In this document: positions 26,447 to 36,033 of the stretch, piece by piece
Layout: every line of letters begins with the position of its first letter
Position numbering within the stretch: position 1 is the stretch's first letter
Origin: Planctomycetota bacterium
Lineage (GTDB): Bacteria; Planctomycetota; UBA8108; UBA1146
Direction of reading: 5' to 3'
DNA length: 52,462 nucleotides
Assembly: GCA_028825265.1 (NCBI GenBank)
Contig: JAPKAM010000008.1
Coordinates: 1-52,462, forward strand
Made by a program: the position numbers and the translations under genes
Notes under the pieces: model-generated
The model's input: the letters and a program-made list of their open reading frames with translations, nothing else
What the model was told of the DNA's origin: nothing
The model's database searches: none

Positions 26447-27948
26447 CCGCCACCCCCCAGCAAGGCACGAGCAGCGTCGGTGGCGATTTCCACCACCGGG
26501 GCGGGATTCAGTCCGAGCCAGAGACTCGAGCCGATCAGCAGCCACACTGGCCACAGCATGTCGAAGGGTGCCTCGAGAATCTCTTCCGCATCCTCAGGAA
26601 CCGGTTTCAGGTAGGCGATCTCGACAAATCTCCAGGTGTAGATCGCAGCCATCGCTGAACCGAGCAGGACTAGCATCGCCAGGATCGGATAATCCGCCAG
26701 GAACAGACCTCGTAGTAGGTGTAACTTGCTGATGAATCCGGCGGTTCCAGGGATGCCGATCATCCCCAGTCCACCGAGAACCACCGCCGCACTGGTCCAT
26801 GGCATGCGCCGACCGATTCCCGCCAGCTGGGTGAAGTCATTGGTACCGAGCCGGTAGAGGAAGATTCCAGCACAGAGAAACAGTCCGCCCTTCATCAGAG
26901 CGTGGAACATCAGATGGAGGATCGAACCGGTCATGGCATCGATGTGACCCACCGCCAGTCCGAGGACGATGTAGCCGACCTGGGCGACACTCGAATAGCC
27001 GAGCAGCAACGACAGGGAAGGTTGACGGCTCGCCTGGATCGAACCGTAGAAGATGGCCCCTCCGGCACAGCCTCCCAGCAACCAGATGTTGGGATCGGTG
27101 AGGGTTCCTCCCTCGGTCGGAAGGACCGTGTAGAGGAACCGCATCGCCATGTAGATCCCGACCTTGGTGGCGGTGGCAGAGAGCAGCCCCGCCACCGCGG
27201 ATGGTGCGGTGGAGTAGGCCGCTGGCATCCAGAAATGGAGCGGGAAGAGCGCCATCTTGAGCGCGAGACCCACCAGCAGGAAGGCACGAGCGGTCAAGAC
27301 GGTGGCGCCGCCGTCATTCGCTTGCAGACGCTGATGCAGATCACTCATGTTGAGAGTGCCCGTGTGGGCGTACAGCAGTCCGATGCCGATGAGGATGAAG
27401 GATGCGCCGATCGATCCGAGGATCAGGTAGTTGAAGGCGGAAACGAGCGCCTTACGATCGCGCGATCGACCCATGGCGATCAGGCCATAGATGGTCAGTG
27501 AAGAGATCTCCAGCAACACGTACACGTTGAAGGCATCGCCGCTGACGACGATACCCAGCAGGCCTGTGATGGCGAGCAACCACACCGCCCAGAAGGGCCC
27601 GAGTCGATCCCCCGGAATCTCCATCTGAACACTGCGTCGCGCGTAGATGGTGACGATCCAACTGACCGAGGTCACTACCAGCGCCACGATGGCGCTGAGC
27701 ATATCCACTCGCAGTTCGATGCCGAAGGGGGGGGGCCAGCCACCCAGTGGATAGGAGATCGCTCCACCGGCGCGGATGGCCAGCAGCATCTCGATGGCGA
27801 TTAAGGTGGCGAATCCCATCGTCAGTACTGCCCAGGCCCAGCCCCTCGATCCACGGCCTAGGAGCGGTGCCAGCACGCCACCCAGCAGCGGGATCAGCAC
27901 CAGCAGCACTGGGAAGTGGAGCGACCATGGTTGCAGGAAGTTCAGCAT
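26443..27948 (-). CDS. mrpD: Mrp-type antiporter subunit MrpD
   Basis: GDAFNVYVLLEISSLTIYGLIAMG, FPLHFWMPAAYSTAPSAVAGLLSATATKVGIYMAMRF, LLGYSSVAQVGYIVLGL. Confidence 0.9.
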   Translation of the reverse strand: MLNFLQPWSLHFPVLLVLIPLLGGVLAPLLGRGSRGWAWAVLTMGFATLIAIEMLLAIRAGGAISYPLGGWPPPFGIELRVDMLSAIVALVVTSVSWIVTIYARRSVQMEIPGDRLGPFWAVWLLAITGLLGIVVSGDAFNVYVLLEISSLTIYGLIAMGRSRDRKALVSAFNYLILGSIGASFILIGIGLLYAHTGTLNMSDLHQRLQANDGGATVLTARAFLLVGLALKMALFPLHFWMPAAYSTAPSAVAGLLSATATKVGIYMAMRFLYTVLPTEGGTLTDPNIWLLGGCAGGAIFYGSIQASRQPSLSLLLGYSSVAQVGYIVLGLAVGHIDAMTGSILHLMFHALMKGGLFLCAGIFLYRLGTNDFTQLAGIGRRMPWTSAAVVLGGLGMIGIPGTAGFISKLHLLRGLFLADYPILAMLVLLGSAMAAIYTWRFVEIAYLKPVPEDAEEILEAPFDMLWPVWLLIGSSLWLGLNPAPVVEIATDAARALLGGGG

Positions 27949-28313
27949 CCCACCTCCTGCGATGATTGGTCGATGGCGGCCACTTCATCCGCCTCGACGG
28001 TGCCGTAACTCTCGCGGATCCCGATGGCGAGGGCCAGTGCCACAGCCATGGTGCTGACGGAGACGACGATAGCGGTGAGGATCAGCACATGTGGCAGCGG
28101 ATTGGCATAAATGACCGCAGGATCATCCTGCAGGATCGGGGCGGTCGCGCCATCACGGACCCCCAGAGTGATGTACATCAGGAAGATCCCGGTCTGGAAC
28201 AGGCCCAGCCCGAGTATCTTCTTGACCATGTTGTTGCGCGCGATGATGGCATACAGACCGACCATCATGATGATCACGAAGGCCCAGTGGTTGAACAGTC
28301 CCAGTAAGGTCAT
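27942..28313 (-). CDS. mrpC: Mrp antiporter subunit MrpC (NuoK-like)
   Basis: IIMMVGLYAIIARNNMVKKILGLGLFQTGIFLMYITLG...DPLPHVLILTAIVVSVSTMAVALALAIGIRESYGT. Confidence 0.88.
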   Translation of the reverse strand: MTLLGLFNHWAFVIIMMVGLYAIIARNNMVKKILGLGLFQTGIFLMYITLGVRDGATAPILQDDPAVIYANPLPHVLILTAIVVSVSTMAVALALAIGIRESYGTVEADEVAAIDQSSQEVGC

Positions 28314-28759
28314 CGGGTGCCTCCCTGGACCTTGCGGACGATGGTCAGGACCACCGAGGCGACGGTCAGCCCGACCCCCGCCTCGACCAGGGTCATGCCG
28401 AGCGCTTCCGCCTCGGCAGGGTGAGTCGGATCGAGTGCGGAGTAATCGAGGAAGTGTCCTCCCATCGCCATGCATGCCACTCCAGTTCCGGCATAGAGCA
28501 GCACCCCGAGGCTCATCGAGAGGTCGACCAGCCAGCGGGGCAGCCAGCGATCGGTTCCGCTGCGGCCGAAGAGGAGGAGGTGCAGGATGAACGCTGCCGC
28601 CACCAGTACTCCTGCCTGGAATCCTCCCCCCGGTCCGATCTCGCCGTGCATCTGCACGTAAAATCCAAAGATCAGAATGTAAGGGATCAGCATCCCTCCG
28701 ATGGTGCGGAGCACCACACTTTCACTCATCTCGTGGGACCGGCTACCGGAATCATGCAT
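28310..28759 (-). CDS. mrpB: Mrp antiporter subunit MrpB
   Basis: VVLRTIGGMLIPYILIFGFYVQMHGEIGPGGGFQAGVLVAAAFILHLLLFG. Confidence 0.88.
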   Translation of the reverse strand: MHDSGSRSHEMSESVVLRTIGGMLIPYILIFGFYVQMHGEIGPGGGFQAGVLVAAAFILHLLLFGRSGTDRWLPRWLVDLSMSLGVLLYAGTGVACMAMGGHFLDYSALDPTHPAEAEALGMTLVEAGVGLTVASVVLTIVRKVQGGTR

Positions 28760-29363
28760 CGTCGGTCTCCTCCGGCGATCGCCTCTGGCTGGGACGGAGC
28801 AGCAGCAGCAGGCACATTCCCGCCGAGAAGATCACAGCGGTCTCAAACATCGTGTCGTAGCCGCGGTAGGAGGCGAGGACAGCAGTGACGGTGTTGGGAA
28901 CGTGGTGGCCAAAGTCTCCTTCGCCGTGGAGTGCATTCTGCGCCGGTACGGTGGCAGCGACCTTTCCGATGTCCTGGGCGAGGTAGCGGGGCGCGATGTG
29001 AAGATGGGCGGGGGCCTGTGCATCGCCGAAACGGGGTAACTCCGAGGTCCCGTACAGCAGTACCACACCGGTCAGCACCACCAGCACCAAGGCCGGCAGC
29101 GAATGATCCCCGCCGCGCCGCTCCTTGGTCCCGAGCCGGGTCAGTGCCATCAGCAGCAGCACCGTCGATGCGCCCGCTCCCACACTGGCCTCGGTGAAGG
29201 AGACATCCATGGCGAAGAGGTTCGCCCAGATCACGGCCATCAGCATGCTGTAGATGCCCATGAGCATCACCGATCCCAGTAGATCGCGTTGCAGCATGGC
29301 GGCGACCGCAGCGATGACCGCCAGGATCAGTAATAGAACATCGAGGAGCAGCACGGGATCCAT
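28752..29363 (-). CDS. DUF4040/MrpA C-terminal-like subunit
   Basis: MQRDLLGSVMLMGIYSMLMAVIWANLFAMDVSFTEASVGAGASTVLLLMAL...HVPNTVTAVLASYRGYDTMFETAVIFSAGM. Confidence 0.85.
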   Translation of the reverse strand: MDPVLLLDVLLLILAVIAAVAAMLQRDLLGSVMLMGIYSMLMAVIWANLFAMDVSFTEASVGAGASTVLLLMALTRLGTKERRGGDHSLPALVLVVLTGVVLLYGTSELPRFGDAQAPAHLHIAPRYLAQDIGKVAATVPAQNALHGEGDFGHHVPNTVTAVLASYRGYDTMFETAVIFSAGMCLLLLLRPSQRRSPEETDDA

Positions 29364-29734
29364 CAGGGGGTCTCCTCGTCAGTTTCGAGATCGGCTGAAC
29401 TGCCAGTTGCTGAACTCCCAGTCGCAGATCTCCCAGTCCACGGAGCCAGCCCGCTCAGATGGGCGGCTCGTGAGATGGCATGTGTGGCGGTGGGGGTGGT
29501 CACCATCAGCAGCACCGAGATGGCGATCAGTTTCCCCACCACCACTAGGCTCTCCTCGGTGGCCTCGAGATTTCGCAGCACCAGCCCACTCAGCACGAGC
29601 AGTTGTGCCATCGTGTCGGCGGTTCCGGCGGGATGGAGACGGGAGTAGAAGTCTGGCATTCGCAGCACACCCAGTGCGCCGCTGAAGGCGACGAATCCAC
29701 CGAGTAGAAGCAGTCCATCACTGATCGTCTCCAT
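29363..29734 (-). CDS. mrpG: Mrp antiporter subunit MrpG
   Basis: LLLGGFVAFSGALGVLRMPDFYSRLHPAGTADTMAQLLVLSGL. Confidence 0.88.
   Translation of the reverse strand: METISDGLLLLGGFVAFSGALGVLRMPDFYSRLHPAGTADTMAQLLVLSGLVLRNLEATEESLVVVGKLIAISVLLMVTTPTATHAISRAAHLSGLAPWTGRSATGSSATGSSADLETDEETP
29395..29439. repeat. Degenerate 15-bp tandem repeat x3 in the mrpG 3' end (TGSSATGSSAD)
   Basis: ctgaactgccagttg / ctgaactcccagtcg / cagatctcccagtcc. Confidence 0.75.
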
Positions 29735-30012
29735 CAGGAGTTGTACCTTCCCGATTCAACGAATCGCAGCAGCGCGACCGTTGCGATGAAATTGATCAAT
29801 CCGTAGAGGATGGCGATGTCGAGGAATCCGCTGTCGATGAATCGGTTGTGGTCGCCGATGAATCCGATGATGGCCAGTAACATCACGGCCTTGGTTCCGA
29901 ACACATTGACCGCCAGCACCCGGTCGTAGAAGGTCGGGCCGAGCACCGAGCGGACGACGGCGAGGATGGCTCCCCCCAGAACCAGTAGTGCGGCCAGCAG
30001 TTCCGCATTCAC
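29734..30012 (-). CDS. mrpF: Mrp antiporter subunit MrpF
   Basis: VRSVLGPTFYDRVLAVNVFGTKAVMLLAIIGFIGDHNRFIDSGFLDIAILYGLINFIATVALLRF. Confidence 0.9.
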   Translation of the reverse strand: MNAELLAALLVLGGAILAVVRSVLGPTFYDRVLAVNVFGTKAVMLLAIIGFIGDHNRFIDSGFLDIAILYGLINFIATVALLRFVESGRYNS

Positions 30013-30593
30013 CGGGAGACCTTCCCTTCTTCTTTATCTTCTTCTTCATCATCGTCCCGCTCCCAACGCTGTGGAATCATCGGGCCGATCCGTTTCTCCA
30101 TCGAGCCGTCGAGCACCCCCCGGGCAGACTTCTCCCCGAGGGCGTGGACCCGCAGTGACTCGTCGTCGATGTCGATCGTCACCGTCCCCGGCGTCAGGGT
30201 GATGGAGTTGGCCAGTAGCGTCTGGGCGAGGGGATGATCGAACGGGGTGGGGATCTCGACTAGTCGGGGTGAGATGTCGGGTCGCGGAGACCACGCCAAG
30301 ATGGTCACTTCAAAACTCGATCGAATGATCTGCACCAGTAACCATGGCAGGTAGAGGAAGAAGCGAGGTAAGGATTGCAGCGGCTGGTACTGGGGGCCGA
30401 TCAGATCGAGCCGCTGGCACAGCAGCACCGTCACGGCGCTGGCCACCAGGCCAGAGCCGAGCAGGAAAGGAGAATCAAACTGCCCCGAGAGGAGCAGCCA
30501 GAAACCGAACAATGCCAGAAAAAGCCAGAAAGAACGCAACGGAATCCCCCGATACCCCAACCGTCTGCCGGTTGCACCGCCAGAAGATGGCAT
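30009..30593 (-). CDS. mrpE: Mrp antiporter subunit MrpE
   Basis: FWLFLALFGFWLLLSGQFDSPFLLGSGLVASAVTVLLCQRLDL...LVQIIRSSFEVTILAWSPRPDISPRLVEIPTP...LLANSITLTPGTVTIDIDDESLRVHAL. Confidence 0.88.
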   Translation of the reverse strand: MPSSGGATGRRLGYRGIPLRSFWLFLALFGFWLLLSGQFDSPFLLGSGLVASAVTVLLCQRLDLIGPQYQPLQSLPRFFLYLPWLLVQIIRSSFEVTILAWSPRPDISPRLVEIPTPFDHPLAQTLLANSITLTPGTVTIDIDDESLRVHALGEKSARGVLDGSMEKRIGPMIPQRWERDDDEEEDKEEGKVSR

Positions 30594-30738
30594 GCACAGG
30601 TGCGGGTGTCCACCGTTGGAAACGGCGACGGCAAGTGAGCGCCAGCGCGAACGGTCCATTTCGATGCAAAGTTCCAAAGCGACTCGCTCCTCGGGTCGGC
30701 TACAGGTAGCCTTGATCGGGGAGACGGGGGATCGCCGG

Positions 30739-31650
30739 ATGCAATTTGAAGAACTAGCGGGATTGGCAGCGGCGGCCTGCTGGGCCAGTGGAAGTTTCAT
30801 CTACAGTCGCCTCGATGTCACGGCAGCCGCTCTGAATCTGGGGAAGAATATCATTGCTGGCGTGTTGTTGCTGGCCAGCGTCCCGATCTTCGGAGCCGGT
30901 CTCGATGTCTGGCTGTCGGCTCCCCCGATCGATTACCTGTGGCTGATTCTGAGCGGGCTGATCGGGATTCTCATCGGCGATTCGGCCTATTTCCGCAGCA
31001 TCCAGATTCTCGGACCGCGCAAGGCGCTGGTCCTGACCACCCTGACCCCTCCCATCTCCGCCCTGTTCGGTTGGTTCTGGCTGGCAGAAACGTTGGAAAC
31101 GGTACACCTGGTGGCGATGGCGGTGACGCTGGCAGGAATCAGCCTGGTGATCCGAGATCGTAACCTGGCTCAAGATCGTTCCGGCCATCACCAGGGCAGT
31201 GTCAGAGATGGAATCATGCTGGGAATCTTTGCCGCTTCCTGTCAGTCGCTGGGAATCGCCTTGTCGAAGGTGGTGATGGAATCATCATTTCCAGCACTGG
31301 AAGTCTCGGCGATCAGGATCGGTGTGGCGGTCCTCGGGGGGTTGTTGATGGCCGTGGTGAGTGGATCGCTACCCGGCTGGAAGAAGCAACTGATGCAGAA
31401 GGGGATTCCTGGACGCATCTTTGTCGCCAGTCTGGTGGGAACTTACATCGGAATCTGGCTCAGCCACGTCTCGGCGGAACATTTGCCGCTCGCCATCGCC
31501 ACGACTCAGATGTCGATGACACCCATCTTCATGGTGCTACTGGTGGGGATCTTCCTGAGACAGAAGATCTCGGCGATTGCTTTTGTGGGGATGATCTTGG
31601 CCAGCCTGGGAGTCGCGATCCTGATGGACCTCATCGTCTGGGGCTTCTAA
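30739..31650 (+). CDS. EamA/DMT-family transporter
   Basis: MQFEELAGLAAAACWASGSFIYSRL, LIGDSAYFRSIQILGPRKALVLTTLTPPISALFGWFWLAETL; second EamA repeat. Confidence 0.85.
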   Translation: MQFEELAGLAAAACWASGSFIYSRLDVTAAALNLGKNIIAGVLLLASVPIFGAGLDVWLSAPPIDYLWLILSGLIGILIGDSAYFRSIQILGPRKALVLTTLTPPISALFGWFWLAETLETVHLVAMAVTLAGISLVIRDRNLAQDRSGHHQGSVRDGIMLGIFAASCQSLGIALSKVVMESSFPALEVSAIRIGVAVLGGLLMAVVSGSLPGWKKQLMQKGIPGRIFVASLVGTYIGIWLSHVSAEHLPLAIATTQMSMTPIFMVLLVGIFLRQKISAIAFVGMILASLGVAILMDLIVWGF

Positions 31651-31666
31651 GCACCACTCGAGTGCG

Positions 31667-32071
31667 CTACTTCAACTTCTCCTTGTACACGAGAATCAGA
31701 TTTCTCGTATACATCACCAGCGCCAGCGATTGACCCAGCAATAACACCGGCTCGATCTTGGCGATGGCGTAGGCGAAGGTGATGCAGCCGCCGGTGATAC
31801 TGATCCACCAGAAGGCGATGGGGATTTCCGACTTCCCTGCTTTCTCACTGACCCACCACTGGACGATCCAGCGCATGAAGAAGATCGCTTGCCCACCGTA
31901 ACCGATCAGTACCCAGCGATCGGTGGTCAGCTTGGACCAGAAGGTCTCAAAGAACTCTTCGGTGACCTGAGGATCATGGCTGGCCAGCAGGTCGAGGGCA
32001 CTACACCACCCATCTCCCACCAGCGGCCACAGCATCGATGCGGTCAGTGCCAAATCTGATATCGCCATCAT
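31667..32071 (-). CDS. Lipid-A-disaccharide synthase N-terminal-like (LABN) membrane protein
   Basis: WVLIGYGGQAIFFMRWIVQWWVSEKAGKSEIPIAFWWISITGGCITFAYAIAKIEPVLLLGQSLALVMYTRNL. Confidence 0.85.
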   Translation of the reverse strand: MMAISDLALTASMLWPLVGDGWCSALDLLASHDPQVTEEFFETFWSKLTTDRWVLIGYGGQAIFFMRWIVQWWVSEKAGKSEIPIAFWWISITGGCITFAYAIAKIEPVLLLGQSLALVMYTRNLILVYKEKLK

Positions 32072-32850
32072 CGGACCTCTTCTGCATGGTAGCGAAGGGC
32101 TCTCTTTTTCATCCGTCGAACCATCAACAGGTCGAGGAACGCCGGAATGCCCCTGCCGAGGGGAGAGTACTTGCTGGTGCCCAGTTGTCGGGCTCGATGT
32201 CGTACATCGACTTCCACGGTTCGACCACCTTGCATCTCGACGAGGTAGGGGAAGAACCGATGAAGACCGTTATAGAGCGTGAGATCCTGGATGATCTCTC
32301 GCCGAAACAATTTTAATGAGCAACCGACATCCTGGAATCGAGTTCCCAACAAGGTGTTGCGAACCGCATTGGCGATGCGCTGGGCAAACTTCCGAATCCA
32401 CGGGTCCTGACGATTCGCACGCACTCCCAGTACCGCATCTTGACCGGTACTCGCTTCGATCAACAGAGACATGTCGGCGGGATCATTCTGACCATCGGCA
32501 TCCATGGTGATGATCAGTTCCCCTCGGGCGGCATTGAATCCCGCCTCGAAGGCGGCACTTTGTCCACTGTTGGGGATCAGATTGAGGATTCGCAGGGTTG
32601 GCTGGGTTTCCTTGCGCCTACGCAGCAGCGTTTCGGTGCCATCGGTGGAGCCATCGTTGACGACGATCACCTCATGGCCGCCGCTCAATTCGCTGAGACT
32701 GGCGAACACTTCATCGAGCAGTGGCCCCAGTGCTTCCTCCTCGTTGTAGGCAGGGATCACCACCGAAATCATCGGTTCCATCGCTGAGGAATGATCGTCA
32801 TGCATGTTGGCGCTCACGTGGCCCCCGGATGGGTAACGAGTCTCGTTCAA
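32068..32850 (-). CDS. Family 2 glycosyltransferase (dolichol/undecaprenyl-phosphate sugar synthase-like)
   Basis: ISVVIPAYNEEEALGPLLDEV, VIVVNDGSTDGT, ELIITMDADGQNDPADM, LGTSKYSPLGRG. Confidence 0.9.
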   Translation of the reverse strand: MNETRYPSGGHVSANMHDDHSSAMEPMISVVIPAYNEEEALGPLLDEVFASLSELSGGHEVIVVNDGSTDGTETLLRRRKETQPTLRILNLIPNSGQSAAFEAGFNAARGELIITMDADGQNDPADMSLLIEASTGQDAVLGVRANRQDPWIRKFAQRIANAVRNTLLGTRFQDVGCSLKLFRREIIQDLTLYNGLHRFFPYLVEMQGGRTVEVDVRHRARQLGTSKYSPLGRGIPAFLDLLMVRRMKKRALRYHAEEVR

Positions 32851-32954
32851 CAGACTCTAGGTTGGTTCTCTCGGTACCTTGGACATTTGGACATTGTAGA
32901 ACCTTGGCGGATGGCTGCAACGGAACCGCCAGAGGAGAGCGATCTCGGGGCGAG

Positions 32955-34118
32955 TCAGCGGCGCAGGGCATCGACGACCGAGCGATTGGCGGCGATCCAC
33001 GCAGGAATCGCTCCACCGATCAGTCCCAGCAGGAAGGAGAGTAAGACGGAGGTGAGGGCGATGGTGGGGGAGAGTTGGAATGAAAAGCTGATGTCGGTAA
33101 AGGTATTGAAATTGGCAGCACCGGTCTCCAGGCCGTGGAAGGGGGCCACTAAAAGCAGTCCGATCACGCCGCCGATCAGTCCTACCTGGGCAGATTCCAG
33201 CAGGAACGCGAAGAACACCTCGACCCGGCTATAGCCAATGGCCAGCAAGATACCGATTTCGTGAGTCCGAGATGCGACGGTGGCCAGCATCGTGTTCATG
33301 GTTCCGATCACGGCGGCGGATCCCATGATGATGGTGAGGAAAATCGACAACACCAGCAGTGAGGTGCTGAGCCCGCTGGTCTGGGCGGCGAGGTATTCAC
33401 TTTGACGAGTGATGGAGAAACTGAGACGGGGATCCGCCTCCAGTTGCTCGGTCACCCTTGCGAAATCGAGGTCGGGCTGAACCCGCGCAATGACCCGGTT
33501 GTAGACCGGGCGATCGAGAGCCTCGAGCATCCGTTCGACCGGCCCCCAAATCTCGCTGCCCTGGGAGTTGTCAAATTCGTACACACCGACCACCGCGAAG
33601 GGCGTGGTGTTGAGGATCAGAGTCTCTCCGAGGGAGCAGTTCTTCATCCGGTCGACCAATGGCCGGCCGACCACCACCTCGTCGCTGCCCCAGTCGGGCC
33701 AGCGACCCTCGAGCAAACGTGGCGCAACTGGATGGAGTTTCAGCGATGCCTTTTCGATGCCTCGCAGTGGAGCATTGACCAAGCCTCCATCGACCTTCTC
33801 CATGTACATCGCCAGGAAGCACTCGGCGGCTGCCAACGGATTCCCCTGCGAGTCTCGCAAGATCTCGGGTCGCTCCTTGATGATGATGCGGGCCGACTCT
33901 CTCGGGATTCCTGAGTCTCCCTCGGAGGTGGCACCGACACGCAAGTACACCGCAACTTCTTCGGCCCCGAGTGGGCGGAACAACTGCTCGAAACCGTTTC
34001 GAAGCGATAGGATTCCACACAGAACTGCCGTGGTGAAGGCGATGCCCATGGTAGTAAAGAGCACCTGAGAACGGCGTCTCATCAGGTTCTTGGTGGTGTA
34101 TCCAGTCGGTAGCGCCAT
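32955..34118 (-). CDS. ABC transporter permease (FtsX/MacB-like)
   Basis: TTKNLMRRRSQVLFTTMGIAFTTAVLCGILSL..., TMNTMLATVASRTHEIGILLAIGYSRVEVFFAFLLES. Confidence 0.85.
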   Translation of the reverse strand: MALPTGYTTKNLMRRRSQVLFTTMGIAFTTAVLCGILSLRNGFEQLFRPLGAEEVAVYLRVGATSEGDSGIPRESARIIIKERPEILRDSQGNPLAAAECFLAMYMEKVDGGLVNAPLRGIEKASLKLHPVAPRLLEGRWPDWGSDEVVVGRPLVDRMKNCSLGETLILNTTPFAVVGVYEFDNSQGSEIWGPVERMLEALDRPVYNRVIARVQPDLDFARVTEQLEADPRLSFSITRQSEYLAAQTSGLSTSLLVLSIFLTIIMGSAAVIGTMNTMLATVASRTHEIGILLAIGYSRVEVFFAFLLESAQVGLIGGVIGLLLVAPFHGLETGAANFNTFTDISFSFQLSPTIALTSVLLSFLLGLIGGAIPAWIAANRSVVDALRR

Positions 34119-34119
34119 T

Positions 34120-35337
34120 TTATCCGCTGCTCCTCAAGGCTTCGGTCGGGCTCGACCTGAGGAATGGAATGCCGGCGGCCAACCCTGCCACGATTCCAAG
34201 CAGCGACGAGATGGCCAGCGCCAGCATCACCAGTGATCCACCGATATGATAATTTTGGATGTTCTGGGCGAAGATCCGGATCAGGCCACCTTCGGTGGCG
34301 ATGGCGAGCAGGATGCCGATGCTTCCACCCAGCAAGGAGATGATCAACCCTTCCCAGATCAGCAACATGGTGCTGACGATGGGACGAAATCCGAGGGCCT
34401 GTAGAATGCCAGATTCCTGCAGTCTTTGCCTTCCGCTGATCATCATGGTGTTGACCACAGAGAAGAAGATGGAGAAGAGTACCGCTCCGCCAATGGTGCC
34501 GAGGAACAGTGGCAAGTTTCCGATGGCGGAGACGAAGAATGAAGCAAAGGCCGCCTCGGTGATGGTCTGGGTGCGCTGGGGACCATTGGCAAAGAGTGCA
34601 TCGATATCCTCTGCGACCTGATCGATCTGAACATCCTCATCGGTGTTGACGTAGTAGACTCCGGCCCCGTGAGTTCCGAGCGCTTCGCCATTATCGAAGG
34701 CCTCGTTGAGGTAGTCGGAGCGGAAGTACATCGTGGTTTCGGGGATCCGTGCCTTGAGTGGTCGGTAGACGCCGACGATGACGAACTCCCAGGCCCTTCC
34801 ATCTACACGGGGGTAGAGGGACGGAATCAGCGGGATCGTATCTCCCAGTTGGAAACCGAAGCGCTCATCATCGCGCAGGCCGATGCCGATGATGGCCGCC
34901 CGGCGATCATTGCTAAATGCCTTTTGTACCGCAGCCCTCGCTGCCGGGCCGGTGATTCCTCCGGGTGCTTCGATGATCTCGATATCCTTGGTGTACATGT
35001 CGAGGAATCGTTCATGATCGACGGCGAACTGAGCAAAGAAGTTTTTTCGATCCTGGTAGTAGGCGCCAAACCAGCGGAACTTGGTGGTCAGGTGCACGCC
35101 ATCGATGGTGTCGATCTTTTGCTGGTATGACGTTGGCAGGTCGACGAACAGGCTGACTGCGGACTGGGTCACCAGGCGGTGGGAGGAGGCGCTGCGGACC
35201 CCCTCTTCCATCCCCTGAACCACTGCGATCAGGAAGCAGAGCAAGAACACGGCGATGGAGATGGCCATGACGGTCAGGCCATTTCGCACTTTTCTGGCCA
35301 TCAGGTGGCGCAGCGCCAGTCGTAATGGGAATCGCAC
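34120..35337 (-). CDS. ABC transporter permease (FtsX/MacB-like)
   Basis: LALRHLMARKVRNGLTVMAISIAVFLLCFLIAVVQG..., SVVNTMMISGRQRLQESGILQALGFRP. Confidence 0.85.
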   Translation of the reverse strand: MRFPLRLALRHLMARKVRNGLTVMAISIAVFLLCFLIAVVQGMEEGVRSASSHRLVTQSAVSLFVDLPTSYQQKIDTIDGVHLTTKFRWFGAYYQDRKNFFAQFAVDHERFLDMYTKDIEIIEAPGGITGPAARAAVQKAFSNDRRAAIIGIGLRDDERFGFQLGDTIPLIPSLYPRVDGRAWEFVIVGVYRPLKARIPETTMYFRSDYLNEAFDNGEALGTHGAGVYYVNTDEDVQIDQVAEDIDALFANGPQRTQTITEAAFASFFVSAIGNLPLFLGTIGGAVLFSIFFSVVNTMMISGRQRLQESGILQALGFRPIVSTMLLIWEGLIISLLGGSIGILLAIATEGGLIRIFAQNIQNYHIGGSLVMLALAISSLLGIVAGLAAGIPFLRSSPTEALRSSG

Positions 35338-36033
35338 TCAGGCCTCCTGCTGCTGGTCTTCCACCAGCAGACCCTTGTCCAGTTCGAGCAATCTTTTGGC
35401 CTGCTTCGCCGCGATCAGATCGTGAGTCACCATCAGGATGGTTTTGCCCAGTTCACTGTTGAGACGACCGAGAATCTGGAGCACTTCATCGGCGCTGCTG
35501 CGGTCCAAATCTCCAGTGGGTTCATCGGCGATGATCACGTCGGGGTCAGTGGCGATGGCTCTGGCGATGGCCACCCTTTGCTCTTGTCCGCCCGAGAGTT
35601 GAGAAGGGAGATGCGACGCACGATCAGCAAGCCCGACGATGTCGAGGGCGAAATCGGCCTGCTTCCTTCGATCCGCGGCGGACAGGGGGGTCAATTGGAG
35701 CGGCAGCATGACATTTTCGAGGGCGGTCAGGACCGGTAGCAAGTTGAAGGACTGGAAGACAAATCCGACATGGCGAGACCGCCAGGAAGGAAGTTTGCTG
35801 CGAGACATCGAACTGACCTCGGAGCCCGCGACGTGGACCGATCCGGAGTCACAGGAATCGAGGCCTCCGACGAGATTCAGGATGGTGGTCTTGCCCGAAC
35901 CACTGGGCCCCATCAAGGCCACGAAATCACTGGTGGTGATGGTCAGGTCGAGTTGGTCGAGAACCGTGAGAGTTTCTCCTCCACGGGTGTAACTCTTGCT
36001 GACCTTTTTCAGGGTGATGAAATCGTCGGACAT
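35338..36033 (-). CDS. ABC transporter ATP-binding protein (LolD/MacB type)
   Basis: Walker [10 protein letters not shown], signature [15 protein letters not shown], Walker [13 protein letters not shown]. Confidence 0.95.
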   Translation of the reverse strand: MSDDFITLKKVSKSYTRGGETLTVLDQLDLTITTSDFVALMGPSGSGKTTILNLVGGLDSCDSGSVHVAGSEVSSMSRSKLPSWRSRHVGFVFQSFNLLPVLTALENVMLPLQLTPLSAADRRKQADFALDIVGLADRASHLPSQLSGGQEQRVAIARAIATDPDVIIADEPTGDLDRSSADEVLQILGRLNSELGKTILMVTHDLIAAKQAKRLLELDKGLLVEDQQQEA

